This document shows positions 1-7,608 of a DNA stretch of 61,636 bases, piece by piece (the stretch's first letter is position 1; each line of letters starts with the position of its first letter). Source of the DNA: a virus; the IMG/VR virus record IMGVR_UViG_3300042519_000334, positions 1 through 61,636 of that record; one strand, given 5' to 3'. A program made the translations under genes and the position numbers. The notes beneath the pieces are model-generated. The model saw nothing but the letters and a program-made list of their open reading frames with translations. It did not search any database and was not told where the DNA came from.

Positions 1-99
1 TACTACCTTGTTGACGCTATGGAATCAGGTGGGTACATCACCTACGAGGACGGAGAGATAACGGCACACGAAATCCATATCTCGCCAAATGTGCAGTAA
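1..99 (+). CDS. metallophosphoesterase, 3' end (duplicate of the gene at 60856)
   Basis: This is the last 32 codons of the calcineurin-like phosphoesterase that starts at 60856, repeated here because the circular genome was cut inside the gene. It reads in frame from base 1 to a TAA at 97-99 and is identical to the C-terminus of the full copy. It is not a separate gene and should be dropped when the genome is circularised. Confidence 0.9.
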   Translation, partial: YYLVDAMESGGYITYEDGEITAHEIHISPNVQ

Positions 100-127
100 A
101 AACATAGTTTTGGCAGATTATACAACA
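1..127. repeat. terminal direct repeat (assembly overlap), left copy
   Basis: These 127 bases are identical to 61510-61636. An exact end repeat of 127 bp matches a common maximum assembly k-mer, and it lies inside a coding sequence. It most simply means a circular or circularly permuted molecule of 61,509 bp rather than a biological long terminal repeat. Confidence 0.9.
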
Positions 128-133
128 CAAAAT

Positions 134-445
134 ATGGCAAAGAGACTAACCAAACAAGAGAAGTGGAACAAGGCAAGTGAAGACCTCATCAACAAGATGT
201 TTGAGATTGCTGGCCACAACGTAACCTATGACGACATCAAGGGACGAACAGATGATTGGTACACAGACTGGACTATGACCGTTGCTCAGGCAGAGCAGTG
301 GAAAGAGTGGGGTATGGAGTACCTACAAAAGAATATGAAGTTCACGAAGCACTACGCTGAGCTTGAGATGAGAATGTTTAATGTAATGTATGGACTTAAA
401 TACAGTGATTGGTATGGAACCGAAGAACAAACGCCTACTACTTGA
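134..445 (+). CDS. hypothetical phage protein, 103 aa
   Basis: Unrecognised small soluble protein rich in Trp, Lys and Glu (it contains TDDWYTDWTMTVAQAEQW), probably mostly helical, with no membrane segment. The frame is open from 89, but 134 is preferred as start: the protein then begins MAKRLTKQEKW after an A-rich leader, as is usual in Bacteroidota, whereas 89 lies within the end of the metallophosphoesterase gene. It is the first gene of a chain of small overlapping genes leading into the replication module. Function unknown. Confidence 0.7.
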   Translation: MAKRLTKQEKWNKASEDLINKMFEIAGHNVTYDDIKGRTDDWYTDWTMTVAQAEQWKEWGMEYLQKNMKFTKHYAELEMRMFNVMYGLKYSDWYGTEEQTPTT

Positions 446-566
446 GCAATACAAGAAGGCACAATACAACCGCAACGTATGCCTATACAGCCGCCGAGAC
501 ACGGAGGCTAAGTATTGGGAGGGATACGTCAATGCACTCAGTCTAATCTTAGAAACACAACAATGA
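414..566 (+). CDS. small hypothetical protein, 50 aa
   Basis: ATG at 414 lies inside the end of the preceding gene (32-nt overlap). The frame ends at TGA 564-566, where it overlaps the next start by 4 nt (ATGA). The product (MEPKNKRLLLEQYKKAQYNR...) is basic and helical and contains no recognisable domain. It closes what would otherwise be a gap in a tightly coupled operon, which is the main support for it. Confidence 0.6.
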   Translation: MEPKNKRLLLEQYKKAQYNRNVCLYSRRDTEAKYWEGYVNALSLILETQQ

Positions 567-868
567 GCGATTCAAGTGTAGAACTAAAGCTCGTGAAGCT
601 ACTAATCATTATGCAGGTTCACCTTGAACTGCTTGATGAATTGCAGACAACACCGCTATATCGTCACAATATCAAACGAGCAGTTAATAACCTTATTAAG
701 GACCTCGAGGCACAGCTTCACATACTATACAAGAATATGAAGACTGACAACGACATTGAGGACGCATACAATGCGGTTAAGCACGGAGTGGAAGTACTTT
801 TGGCGGCAGATACAGATACGCTATACAACATAGGATATCGACCAACCAACAACGCAACCAAAGAATGA
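563..868 (+). CDS. hypothetical helical protein, 101 aa
   Basis: Starts MSDSSVELKLVKLL at an ATGA overlap with the previous gene; the longer frame from 515 is not needed. The protein is all-helical and acidic towards the C-terminus, with leucine-rich stretches suggesting a small helical bundle. I do not recognise the family. It sits directly before the MazG-like gene in the nucleotide-metabolism and replication operon, but nothing in the sequence shows its job. Confidence 0.65.
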   Translation: MSDSSVELKLVKLLIIMQVHLELLDELQTTPLYRHNIKRAVNNLIKDLEAQLHILYKNMKTDNDIEDAYNAVKHGVEVLLAADTDTLYNIGYRPTNNATKE

Positions 869-939
869 AACCATCTGACCACCTCGCGTACTTCGCAGAA
901 CACCCGATAATTAAAAACAAAAACAATAAAAAGAAGAAA

Positions 940-1242
940 ATGGACAGCATCATTGACTTAGAGATGAAGGTCGTAGAGTGGGCACACCGCCGAGACCTAG
1001 TGAAGCCTGAGAACGCCAATCGGCAAATGCTCAAGGTGATGGAGGAAGTAGGTGAGCTCGCATCTGCAATTGCAAAAAACAAAGAGGCGGAGACAATCGA
1101 TGCTATCGGTGATGTACTCGTCACTATCATCATCCTGTCGGCTCAGCTAGAACTCAGTCCGTGGGAGTGTTTAGAGCAAGCCTACGGAGAGATTGCCAAT
1201 CGTAAAGGTCAAACAATTAACGGAGTATTCGTAAAGGAATGA
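940..1242 (+). CDS. MazG-like nucleotide pyrophosphohydrolase
   Basis: Protein of about 100 aa of the MazG/all-alpha NTP-PPase superfamily, which hydrolyses (d)NTPs to monophosphate and pyrophosphate. The metal-binding signature is visible: EEVGELASAI followed by ETIDAIGDVLV, matching the EExxE...ExxD pattern. Phage MazG proteins are thought to adjust nucleotide or alarmone pools during infection. The start is put at 940 (MDSIIDLEMKV), after a strongly A-rich leader; the frame is open from 865, but that 25-residue extension is Lys/Asn-rich and unlike the family. It overlaps the next gene by 4 nt and fits with the ribonucleotide reductase genes downstream. Confidence 0.85.
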   Translation: MDSIIDLEMKVVEWAHRRDLVKPENANRQMLKVMEEVGELASAIAKNKEAETIDAIGDVLVTIIILSAQLELSPWECLEQAYGEIANRKGQTINGVFVKE

Positions 1243-1448
1243 AGACACCAATGCAAATGATTGAGGATAAACTCAACGAATCAGATGGACGAGAGTTCTA
1301 TCGTTGGGCTGTAATCAATCTACCTATGCTCATAAAGAGAGAGAAGATGTTTATCAATGTAGAGAAGAATCGATTATCAAAGAATAACGATGAGAAAGTC
1401 GTAATCAGCGGTAATTATTCTAGAACAATTTGCATTTCTGATAAATAA
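1239..1448 (+). CDS. small hypothetical protein, 69 aa
   Basis: ATGA overlap with the MazG-like gene. The product starts MKTPMQMIEDKLNES, an opening also seen in the 59681 gene (MKTPIQELMDEF), suggesting two members of one small phage family. No catalytic motif or membrane segment is visible. Its last codons overlap the promoter of the recombination genes at 1429-1460. Function unknown. Confidence 0.65.
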   Translation: MKTPMQMIEDKLNESDGREFYRWAVINLPMLIKREKMFINVEKNRLSKNNDEKVVISGNYSRTICISDK

Positions 1449-1460
1449 TTTATATTTTTG
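1429..1460 (+). promoter_or_regulatory. Bacteroidota-type promoter for the recombination/replication operon
   Basis: TTTG (1429-1432), a 20-nt spacer, then TATTTTTG (1453-1460), matching the -33 TTTG / -7 TAnnTTTG consensus of the primary Bacteroidota sigma factor. The first downstream start codon is at 1484. The site overlaps the 3' end of the preceding gene, so it is an internal operon promoter. Confidence 0.7.
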
Positions 1461-1483
1461 TTCAAGTAATTCAATTCAAACCT

Positions 1484-2020
1484 ATGTCTAATTACAAATT
1501 CAAGACAACCAACATAAAGGGTAAGGACTACGTTGAGGTTAACCAACGCGTGCTTTACTTCCGTAACGAACCTAAGTTCGAAGGTTGGACAATCGAGAAC
1601 GAGCTCGTCGTAATCGACAGCGACACTTGCATCGTCAAGTCAACCATCAAGGATACGGCAATGCGTGTCGTCGCAAGCGCCCACGCTCAGGAGGACCGCA
1701 CATCCTCTATGATTAACAAGACATCGTATGTAGAGAACTGCGAAACGTCGGCCGTGGGTCGTGCTCTCGCAATGCTTGGCATCGGTATCGAGACTTCAAT
1801 CGCATCGTCAAACGAGGTCGCTATGGCAATCGCTAAGCAGGACGCTCCCGCATCCGAGACGCAGAAAGTTGAAATTCCTAACAACGATGTGTTTCAGTCA
1901 GCGATTGACTTTATGAAGAAGGACGGAACAGCCGCTGGCCTCGAGAAGATTATTGCCAAGTATGGCTCTAAGTTCTCTGACGGGCAGAAAAATGCTCTGT
2001 CTAAGTTCGTTAAGAAGTAA
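1484..2020 (+). CDS. putative single-strand annealing / ssDNA-binding recombination protein
   Basis: 178 aa. The middle carries a block typical of a phage recombination protein family: an Ala/His region, then SSMINKTSYVEN, then CETSAVGRALAMLGIG (about residues 65-105). Such proteins are usually grouped with ERF/Rad52-like annealing proteins. It would coat ssDNA and promote annealing during recombination-dependent replication. The C-terminal third is a lower-complexity linker plus a small helical tail. The next gene, starting at the shared 2020 boundary (TAATGG), is an exonuclease, the usual annealase-exonuclease pairing. The family assignment is from motif memory, so the exact superfamily is uncertain. 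Confidence 0.65.
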   Translation: MSNYKFKTTNIKGKDYVEVNQRVLYFRNEPKFEGWTIENELVVIDSDTCIVKSTIKDTAMRVVASAHAQEDRTSSMINKTSYVENCETSAVGRALAMLGIGIETSIASSNEVAMAIAKQDAPASETQKVEIPNNDVFQSAIDFMKKDGTAAGLEKIIAKYGSKFSDGQKNALSKFVKK

Positions 2021-2811
2021 TGGAAATCCAGCTTCTTGACGGAAGTACTTGGCATCGTAGCGACTTGCTCTCTGCGATGGCCGATGACGACTTCTACTAT
2101 GGGTACTTGGGGAAGGCAGTTCTGTCTTCCTCGAGTCTCAAGAAGATTAACGACTCACCACGTGAGTACGCACGCTACTTGAAGTATGGAGAGGAAGGCG
2201 ACACGACGGCTCTTGTCGCAGGCAACCTTATACATACTCTCTTGTTAGAGCCACACCTCCAAGACAACTTCATACCTGTGGAATGTTCCAATAAGAACAC
2301 GAACATATGGAAACAAGCAGTTGCCGATAACGAGGGTACGGGCAAGAAGTTGCTTCTTCAGAAGGACTTCGATAATTGCCACTATGTAGTTGATGCACTG
2401 CTCAAGAACAAGATTGTTCAGGGTGCACTCATCGACGCTGATTACGAACTTCCTGAGATTGGTCTACTCTACGGCGTGCCGTTTCGAGCTAAGGCTGATA
2501 TCAAGAAGAGGGGTCAAAAGTATATCTATGACCTTAAGACAACATCAAACATCGATGACTTTTACCACAGCGCACGCAAGTATGGTTATGCCGCACAAGC
2601 ATACATCTACTGCACTCTGTTTGATGTTCCGTTTGAGAACTTTAAGTTTATCGTTGTAGATAAGAATAAGAAAGACATCGGCGTTTTTTCCGTGTCGGAG
2701 ACTTTCTTTATGTTAGGCAAGCGGTTGGTAGAGCAAGGTGTATCTGATTACATCAAGTTCTTTATTGACGGTGAGGACCTAAACCAATATGTGATTTACG
2801 GAGAACTTTAA
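2020..2811 (+). CDS. PD-(D/E)XK exonuclease (Exo8/RecE-like)
   Basis: 263 aa nuclease of the PDDEXK superfamily that would resect dsDNA ends for the annealing protein encoded immediately upstream. Visible motifs: an N-terminal SSSSLKKI segment, GNLIHTLLLEP with the conserved His (about 70-80), the acidic residue in KADI (about 165), then YIYDLKTT, the ExK-equivalent DxK strand (about 175), and a helix with YAAQAYIY typical of RecB/Exo8-like nucleases. Length agrees with phage exonucleases of this type. Start and stop overlap with the upstream gene implies translational coupling. Confidence 0.8.
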   Translation: MEIQLLDGSTWHRSDLLSAMADDDFYYGYLGKAVLSSSSLKKINDSPREYARYLKYGEEGDTTALVAGNLIHTLLLEPHLQDNFIPVECSNKNTNIWKQAVADNEGTGKKLLLQKDFDNCHYVVDALLKNKIVQGALIDADYELPEIGLLYGVPFRAKADIKKRGQKYIYDLKTTSNIDDFYHSARKYGYAAQAYIYCTLFDVPFENFKFIVVDKNKKDIGVFSVSETFFMLGKRLVEQGVSDYIKFFIDGEDLNQYVIYGEL

Positions 2812-2822
2812 TTCAATTAGTT

Positions 2823-3110
2823 ATGTCAGACAAGACAAAACCCAACTACTTCGGTAGCACTTGGTACAACGAGTACAAAGGAGAATTCAATGGTTACACT
2901 CTCTACCTAACTGCGGCCGAGCTTCAAGAGGCTGCTCGTTACATCAACGAGGAAAGCGGTAAGGTTAAGATTTTAATCAAGCAAGGTCGCGACCCCAAGA
3001 AGCCTTACAGCGTTATCGAGTCTCCTCAGGAGACCGCAATGCGCCGTCAGAACGCTCAGGCGGCTTCCAACGCTAAACCTACTCCATCACTGAACGACTT
3101 GCCGTTCTAA
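2823..3110 (+). CDS. small protein with SSB-like C-terminal tip
   Basis: 95 aa. The N-terminal 60 residues are compact and beta-rich (FGSTWYNEYKGEFNGYTLYL), followed by a Gln/Ala/Asn-rich linker and a terminal NDLPF. The ending resembles the acidic DDIPF tip through which bacterial SSB recruits partner proteins. The protein is too short and divergent for me to assert an OB fold. Its position between the exonuclease and the primase genes makes a replication/recombination accessory or minimal SSB plausible. Confidence 0.6.
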   Translation: MSDKTKPNYFGSTWYNEYKGEFNGYTLYLTAAELQEAARYINEESGKVKILIKQGRDPKKPYSVIESPQETAMRRQNAQAASNAKPTPSLNDLPF

Positions 3111-3509
3111 ATGGAAAAGGCAATCGCGGCACTGCTGTGCTTCGAGTGGGGGCTCGGATTCTTAGAGTCCGGCCCCCTTTTCTTTAAGCACACAACGAGA
3201 AACGACGGCCCAACTCAGACTCAGATAATCTTCGCTAAGATTAGCGACGGTAAGTTTGAGCTAGATGTCAAGCCTGTAGAATATGTAGCTAAGCACTCCG
3301 TGGTTGTCATCCCCGAAAAGAACGGCAACAACGTGGTTCTTGTTGATTCATCCAAGCTGTATGCGGCATTAGACGGATTCTTTGTCGATGCCTCAGCTCT
3401 TGGTGAAATGATTATGTGGAAAACCGAAATGAGATTTAGCGATGCATCCGATTTATTTTCTAGAGATAGAGGTGTCCTTCAAGAAGGGGAAGCTCAATCA
3501 GAGTCGTAA
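3111..3509 (+). CDS. hypothetical protein, 132 aa
   Basis: Starts immediately after the preceding stop (TAAATGG). The product (MEKAIAALLCFEWGLGFLESG...) is mixed alpha/beta with no motif I recognise. Its last 23 codons overlap the following gene in another frame (3442-3509), so either the two genes truly overlap or one start is misplaced. Function unknown. Confidence 0.6.
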   Translation: MEKAIAALLCFEWGLGFLESGPLFFKHTTRNDGPTQTQIIFAKISDGKFELDVKPVEYVAKHSVVVIPEKNGNNVVLVDSSKLYAALDGFFVDASALGEMIMWKTEMRFSDASDLFSRDRGVLQEGEAQSES

Positions 3510-3681
3510 GGAGTGGGCAGTGTCAAAGCACGACACTCCATCAGGCATTATGATGCACGACAACAAAACAATCGATAGCCTTCGTGAACGACTGTTCGGT
3601 AACAACTACAAGGGTGACAAATCGCTTGTCATCACTAAAGTATTAGAAAAAAAGATAGTAGGCTATGCCGAGAATAAATAA
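3442..3681 (+). CDS. hypothetical protein, up to 79 aa
   Basis: The frame from 3442 gives a basic protein whose middle (RKEWAVSKHDTPSGIMMH) looks like a genuine folded segment. The first 23 residues overlap the preceding gene in a different frame. A later start at 3550 or 3553 would remove the overlap but delete the best-looking segment, so the overlap is probably real. It ends 17 nt into the next gene. No family recognised. Confidence 0.5.
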   Translation: MHPIYFLEIEVSFKKGKLNQSRKEWAVSKHDTPSGIMMHDNKTIDSLRERLFGNNYKGDKSLVITKVLEKKIVGYAENK

Positions 3682-3880
3682 CGAAGAAGAAGCCCTAGAT
3701 ATCATTAGGGTTCTTACTGATGACTTTGGGGTTAGTAAGACTGCTCTTTCCAAAGGGTTACATATAAGTAGAGTGTCTCTAAATAATGTAATCAATGGGA
3801 AGACAATCGTAACCAAGAAGTTCATCATCCGACTGAACAACCACATTGACAAACTCAAAACAGCAATTAACTATGAATGA
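3665..3880 (+). CDS. small helix-turn-helix regulator
   Basis: 71 aa with a Cro/C1-type helix-turn-helix: helix LDIIRVLTDDFG, then GVSKTALSKGLHISRVSLNN as the HTH (about residues 22-41), then VINGKTIVTKKFIIRLNNHI. It is a plausible transcription regulator acting on the early or late switch. It lacks a repressor oligomerisation domain, and no integrase is present, so it need not indicate lysogeny. It overlaps both neighbours by a few bases, indicating co-translation in the operon. Confidence 0.65.
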   Translation: MPRINNEEEALDIIRVLTDDFGVSKTALSKGLHISRVSLNNVINGKTIVTKKFIIRLNNHIDKLKTAINYE

Positions 3881-4301
3881 ATTTATCTACTGGGACGACC
3901 CGGGCGATAGCCAAGATGTCGTTGATAATCAAACAGAGAAGAACAACCTTGTAGCTGTCTACGGTACACTCAAGATTGGTAAAGGCAACCATAGCCTTCT
4001 AAGTAGCTCCATCTATATGGGGACTGCTCGAACCAAAGACCTAATGCGTCTATGTGTCGTATCTCTCCCATACTTAGTTAGAGGTGAGTCTGAGGAAGGC
4101 AAGAATGTACTTGTTGAACTGTACTATGTTGACGACAGCACTTTAGCATCTCTTGACCGACTTGAGGGACATCCTGTTCACTACAAGCGTGAGATGATGA
4201 AGTTTACACCTGAAGAGTCAATCTTCTCTAACGAAGTAGAGGCTTGGGTGTATATGGTTGACGAACGCTACGATAATAAAAAATACTACGATGAATTCTA
4301 G
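3873..4301 (+). CDS. gamma-glutamylcyclotransferase-like (AIG2/GGCT) protein
   Basis: 142 aa protein with the GGCT/AIG2 fold signature: AVYGTLKIGKGNHSLL near residue 25 (the YGTL-x-GxxN phosphate/substrate loop), VELYYVDD (about 85), where Glu is the expected catalytic base, and LDRLEGHPVHYKREMM (about 97), matching the LDxxEg...YxR core. Such enzymes release gamma-glutamyl groups as 5-oxoproline, or reverse gamma-glutamyl/isopeptide ligations. The start at 3873 (MNEFIYWDD) uses an 8-nt overlap with the HTH gene; the frame is open from 3846. It may act with the amidoligase (54199) and the class II amidotransferase (57164) encoded elsewhere in this genome. Confidence 0.8.
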   Translation: MNEFIYWDDPGDSQDVVDNQTEKNNLVAVYGTLKIGKGNHSLLSSSIYMGTARTKDLMRLCVVSLPYLVRGESEEGKNVLVELYYVDDSTLASLDRLEGHPVHYKREMMKFTPEESIFSNEVEAWVYMVDERYDNKKYYDEF

Positions 4302-4692
4302 AGACAAGATTATTCAAGAGACAACAAGGGTAGAGAATCTACTACTTCGTAAGAACGCATCATACGGAGACAGCGCACTGAAGCCTGCCAACGTATTTGC
4401 TAAAGGCTCCGCAGTGGAGAACCTTTGCTCACGTATCGACGATAAGTTGATGCGTATCAAAAACAAGGGAATCAACGTAAACACTACGGATACGATTGAT
4501 GACCTAATCGGCTATCTAATTTTATTAAATATCGCACTTAAAGATGCTGAACCCACAAATTCTACAGAGACAGGTAACGATGTTCAGGAGCGTGACAACT
4601 CCGACGGAACCGTTCCTAGTGACAGTCGAGAAAGTTATTGGGCGAATCCAGTCCCCCCCGCCAAGTACACTTGGCCTGATATCGAAGATTAG
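4291..4692 (+). CDS. DUF1599-like nucleotide-modifying protein
   Basis: 133 aa. The core (RKNASYGDSALKPANVFAKG, then ENLCSRIDDKLMRIKN and DTIDDLIGYLILL) matches the small phage family usually called DUF1599, often linked to the MazG-like all-alpha NTP-PPase fold; the conserved acidic residues lie in RIDDKL and DTIDDLIGY. The start is at 4291, overlapping the end of the previous gene; an earlier ATG at 4258 lies well inside it. The last about 45 residues are low-complexity and lie over the start of the primase gene in another frame. Confidence 0.75.
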   Translation: MNSRDKIIQETTRVENLLLRKNASYGDSALKPANVFAKGSAVENLCSRIDDKLMRIKNKGINVNTTDTIDDLIGYLILLNIALKDAEPTNSTETGNDVQERDNSDGTVPSDSRESYWANPVPPAKYTWPDIED

Positions 4693-6391
4693 GGAGGGAA
4701 AATCCAATAAGCAACTCAAGCAGGAGCTCCCAGTCATTCTATGGTCTGGGATTTTTTCTGCCAGAAGCGACAGCTCCATTGAGGAGCACTCTGGACTGTT
4801 CGTAATAGACATCGATGGGCTAGACAACCCTGAAGAGCTTAAGTCAACGCTTGCTCACGATGACTATACGTTAATCTGTTTCACGTCTCCTAGTGGTAAC
4901 GGACTAAAGGTTGTAGTTCAGATTAGCAATCCTGAGCGACACAGAGACCACTACAGAGCTTTTGTCAAGTACTATGACAATCAGTACGGACTAACTGTTG
5001 ATTCGACAAGCATTAACGAGTCTCGTGCGTGCTACGAGTCATATGACCCAGACATTATCTACAAGCCAAGCGCTAAGGTCTTCGGCGCTATGCTCAGTGA
5101 GCAGGCCGAAAGGCAGGAGGTCAAGGTAAGCGATGCTCCGTTCACTGATTACGAGCAGTTGAATATCGCAGCTCGTATGATTAGGAAGGCGGACGACGGA
5201 GAGAAGCATCAGACGCTACTTCGAGCTTCACGGCTGTGCGGTGGATTTATATCTGCCGGACGGATGGAGGATTCAGAGGTTCGCCGTGTACTACTTAGAG
5301 AGATAGAGAAGCGAGACATCGATTCCGTTGACAACGCCAAGAAAACGATTGACGACGGGATAGAGCAGGGTAAGCTTATGCCTATCAAGGAGATGATGGA
5401 GGAGAAGAACAAGGCCGAGCGTGAGATGAAAATCAACGACGGCGATATGTCCTTCATATCATCAGACGATGAAGACTTTAGGTGGATTAACGACTTCGCT
5501 GAAGGTCGCATCAAGATGGGATTGGATACTGGCGTTGATATTCTCGACGAACACTTTCGATTCAAGAAGAACTTCACAGTCATCAACGGTCACTCAAACA
5601 TTGGTAAGACTACATTCGCTACATATCTTCAGACCGCATCGTCTATGCGGCACGGATGGAAGTGGCTTATGTATACCAGTGAGAACAAGACCGCATCACA
5701 GAAGATGAAGATTATGGCATTCGCTATGGGTAAGCCAGTGAACGAGATGTCTTACTCTGAGAGAGTTGAAGCATTCAATTGGGTTAATAAGCACTACACG
5801 TTTATCGACAACAAGTCTGTCTATTCTTTCTCAGACATACTTCTGTTCGCTGAGAAGGTAAAGCGTAACCAAGACCTAGACGGAATCTTTATCGACCCAT
5901 ACAACGCACTGCGTAGGGACATTGGTTTCGGTAGTAAGCTTGGTGTTCACGAGCACGACTATGAGGCTATGAGTGAAATGCTTACATTCTCTAACGCTAA
6001 CAATGTGGCACTGTGGCTTAACGCTCACGCAGTCACTGAGGCTCAGCGTATGAAGGGTGATGACGGATTGCCTATCGCTCCGTTTGCTGAGCAGACTGAG
6101 GGTGGCGGTAAGTTCGTTAACAGGGCCGATGACTTCCTTACGTTTCACAGGAAGATTCAGCACCCTGAGCGAGATATGAGACGAACAGTTGAGTTGCACG
6201 TTCGTAAGGTTCGTGAGACTGAGACTGGAGGCTCTCCTACTCCGTTGGATTCCCCTGTACTGTTTGAAATGTCATCTAATGGCGCTACGTTTTACCACAA
6301 GACATCTGCGAGTAAAATGTTTACACCGCTATGTGAACGACAGATTCAGACTACGATTATTCAACCAAGTAGTGTAGACGAGGCGTTCTAA
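4580..6391 (+). CDS. primase-helicase (BT4734/VirE-type N-terminus + DnaB-like ATPase)
   Basis: About 603 aa replicative protein. Residues about 1-200 resemble the Bacteroidota VirE-N/BT4734 primase-like region, with HSGLFVIDIDGL (catalytic acidic pair) and TSPSGNGLKVVVQ. The C-terminal half is a RecA-fold helicase: Walker A GHSNIGKTTF (about 340), TSENKTAS, Walker B DGIFIDPYNALRRD (about 435), and a following ALWLNAHAV segment. It would prime and unwind DNA at the phage fork. An ATG at 4544 is also possible; 4580 (MFRSVTTPTEPF) fits the family N-terminus better. It overlaps the preceding gene by over 100 nt. It is the only replicase-type gene seen, with no DNA polymerase. Confidence 0.85.
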   Translation: MFRSVTTPTEPFLVTVEKVIGRIQSPPPSTLGLISKIREGKSNKQLKQELPVILWSGIFSARSDSSIEEHSGLFVIDIDGLDNPEELKSTLAHDDYTLICFTSPSGNGLKVVVQISNPERHRDHYRAFVKYYDNQYGLTVDSTSINESRACYESYDPDIIYKPSAKVFGAMLSEQAERQEVKVSDAPFTDYEQLNIAARMIRKADDGEKHQTLLRASRLCGGFISAGRMEDSEVRRVLLREIEKRDIDSVDNAKKTIDDGIEQGKLMPIKEMMEEKNKAEREMKINDGDMSFISSDDEDFRWINDFAEGRIKMGLDTGVDILDEHFRFKKNFTVINGHSNIGKTTFATYLQTASSMRHGWKWLMYTSENKTASQKMKIMAFAMGKPVNEMSYSERVEAFNWVNKHYTFIDNKSVYSFSDILLFAEKVKRNQDLDGIFIDPYNALRRDIGFGSKLGVHEHDYEAMSEMLTFSNANNVALWLNAHAVTEAQRMKGDDGLPIAPFAEQTEGGGKFVNRADDFLTFHRKIQHPERDMRRTVELHVRKVRETETGGSPTPLDSPVLFEMSSNGATFYHKTSASKMFTPLCERQIQTTIIQPSSVDEAF

Positions 6392-6849
6392 TGGTACATT
6401 TGGTAATGCCACGAAAGAAAACAGGCGCCGTAAGGAGTAAGAAGAAGACCGTTGATGGGATAACTTTCGAGTCTATGCTCGAAGCTTATTGCTATGCTTC
6501 GCTTCAACTTAAGGGATTAGATTTTAAATATGAAGGCGAATCGATAACGCTTCTTCCCTCCTTTAGGTCTGTTGATACATACTATAAGTCAGTGCCTAAG
6601 ACGAAATCACTGGTCGCATACGGGGGTAAGACTCAGCGACCGATTACGTATAAGCCTGACTTCGTATCACACACCCATAAGTTTTACATTGAGACGAAAG
6701 GGTTTGTGCCATCACAGCACACGTTCACCGTTAGGTGGAAGCTGTTTCTTAAGTGGTTAAATGATAACGGCAAGTCAGACTATAAGATTTTCTTAGTTAA
6801 GAATCAATCTCAAGTCGATGAAGCCATAAACATTATACTGAATGGATAA
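6391..6849 (+). CDS. PD-(D/E)XK endonuclease (DUF1064 / endonuclease I-like)
   Basis: 152 aa. After a basic N-terminus (PRKKTGAVRSKKKTVDG) comes FESMLEAYCYASL with the first acidic residue, then YKPDFVSHTHKFYIETKGFV, which gives the PD...ExK catalytic motif (about residues 87-107). This is the arrangement of small phage resolvase-like nucleases. It would cut branched recombination or replication intermediates. TAATG overlap with the primase gene; an internal ATG at 6406 is an alternative start. Confidence 0.75.
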   Translation: MVHLVMPRKKTGAVRSKKKTVDGITFESMLEAYCYASLQLKGLDFKYEGESITLLPSFRSVDTYYKSVPKTKSLVAYGGKTQRPITYKPDFVSHTHKFYIETKGFVPSQHTFTVRWKLFLKWLNDNGKSDYKIFLVKNQSQVDEAINIILNG

Positions 6850-7051
6850 TAAGAAACTATCTCAGCTATACTTTATGTTCTGCGAGCGTATGCACGTCGA
6901 AACTACAAATCTGTACGAGTCGTTGCACGACTATGCAGGTGACGCAGTTGAGCGAGAGGACTTGGTCCGACACTTGTGTTCTAACTTCACCCTAAGGATG
7001 AGGTCGGAAATTGACGGAATTAAGTCTTCTTGCAAGGAGTTCAACGAATGA
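6842..7051 (+). CDS. small hypothetical protein, 69 aa
   Basis: Short acidic, helical protein (MDNKKLSQLYFMFCERMHVE...) starting 8 nt before the stop of the upstream nuclease and overlapping the next gene by 4 nt. No domain recognised. The position between two nuclease genes suggests an accessory role in DNA processing, but this is only context. Confidence 0.6.
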   Translation: MDNKKLSQLYFMFCERMHVETTNLYESLHDYAGDAVEREDLVRHLCSNFTLRMRSEIDGIKSSCKEFNE

Positions 7052-7530
7052 ATCACTCCGGAAAAATAGGAGAGGAGCTTTGGGCGGACTATATGTCTTC
7101 TAAGGGTTACTTAATAATAACAGCGCCTAACGGTCCGTTCTACGACTGGGATATTAAAGCAACCAAAGAAGATAAGGTCGTTACGTTCGAAGTTAAGTAC
7201 GATGAGAAAGCTTACTGGTGGGCTAAGCGCCGAGGTAAGCCTTCAGAGCCGAACTTATACATAGAATTCAAGAACACAAACAAAGGAGCCGACAGTGGGA
7301 TACTAGCCTCTAAAGCTGACTACTACATATACATTATGAAGGAGGACAGCAATAGGGCCTACGTTTTTGACAGAGTGTCTCTATGCAATTTGTGCATAAC
7401 GTCAAACTTTAAGGTTGTCGGAAACTCCTCCACTGGAGACGACAATGCTGAAGGATGGATACCACCATTAAGCGAAGTAGTGGCTGATGAAAAAGTTTTC
7501 ATAAAGTCTATTTTGTTAAGTGATTTTTGA
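7048..7530 (+). CDS. putative restriction-fold (PD-(D/E)XK) nuclease
   Basis: 160 aa. The layout is that of Holliday-junction-resolvase-like nucleases: KIGEELWADYMSSKGY with the first Glu (about 6-20), FYDWDIKA with the catalytic Asp, then VVTFEVKYDEKA supplying the ExK pair (about 50). The rest is beta-rich. It would cut branched or modified DNA. Start at 7048 (MNHSGKIGEEL) through an ATGA overlap; the track-length frame begins at 7030. It is the last gene before a terminator, so it closes the recombination/replication transcript. Confidence 0.65.
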   Translation: MNHSGKIGEELWADYMSSKGYLIITAPNGPFYDWDIKATKEDKVVTFEVKYDEKAYWWAKRRGKPSEPNLYIEFKNTNKGADSGILASKADYYIYIMKEDSNRAYVFDRVSLCNLCITSNFKVVGNSSTGDDNAEGWIPPLSEVVADEKVFIKSILLSDF

Positions 7531-7560
7531 TTAGCGAACCATATATTCGCAATCCGATTT

Positions 7561-7585
7561 GGGCCGCCTTGTGTGGCCCATTTTT
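7561..7585 (+). terminator. intrinsic terminator between replication and RNR genes
   Basis: GGGCCGC / GTGGCCC stem (7 bp with one G-T pair, 5-nt loop) at 7561-7579, followed by TTTTT at 7581-7585. It separates the nuclease gene (ending at 7530) from nrdB (starting at 7609). I see no clear TAnnTTTG promoter between it and nrdB, so read-through may feed the RNR genes. Confidence 0.75.
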
Positions 7586-7608
7586 GTCTAACATAAAAAC
7601 CAGAGGCT

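Noticed and set aside
1-127. Biological long terminal repeat of the virion DNA
   Set aside because: The exact 127-bp end repeat equals a common maximum assembly k-mer and interrupts a metallophosphoesterase gene; circular closure is simpler.
3665-3880. Lysogeny repressor
   Set aside because: Only a small HTH protein without an oligomerisation domain; no integrase, operators or divergent cro-like gene.
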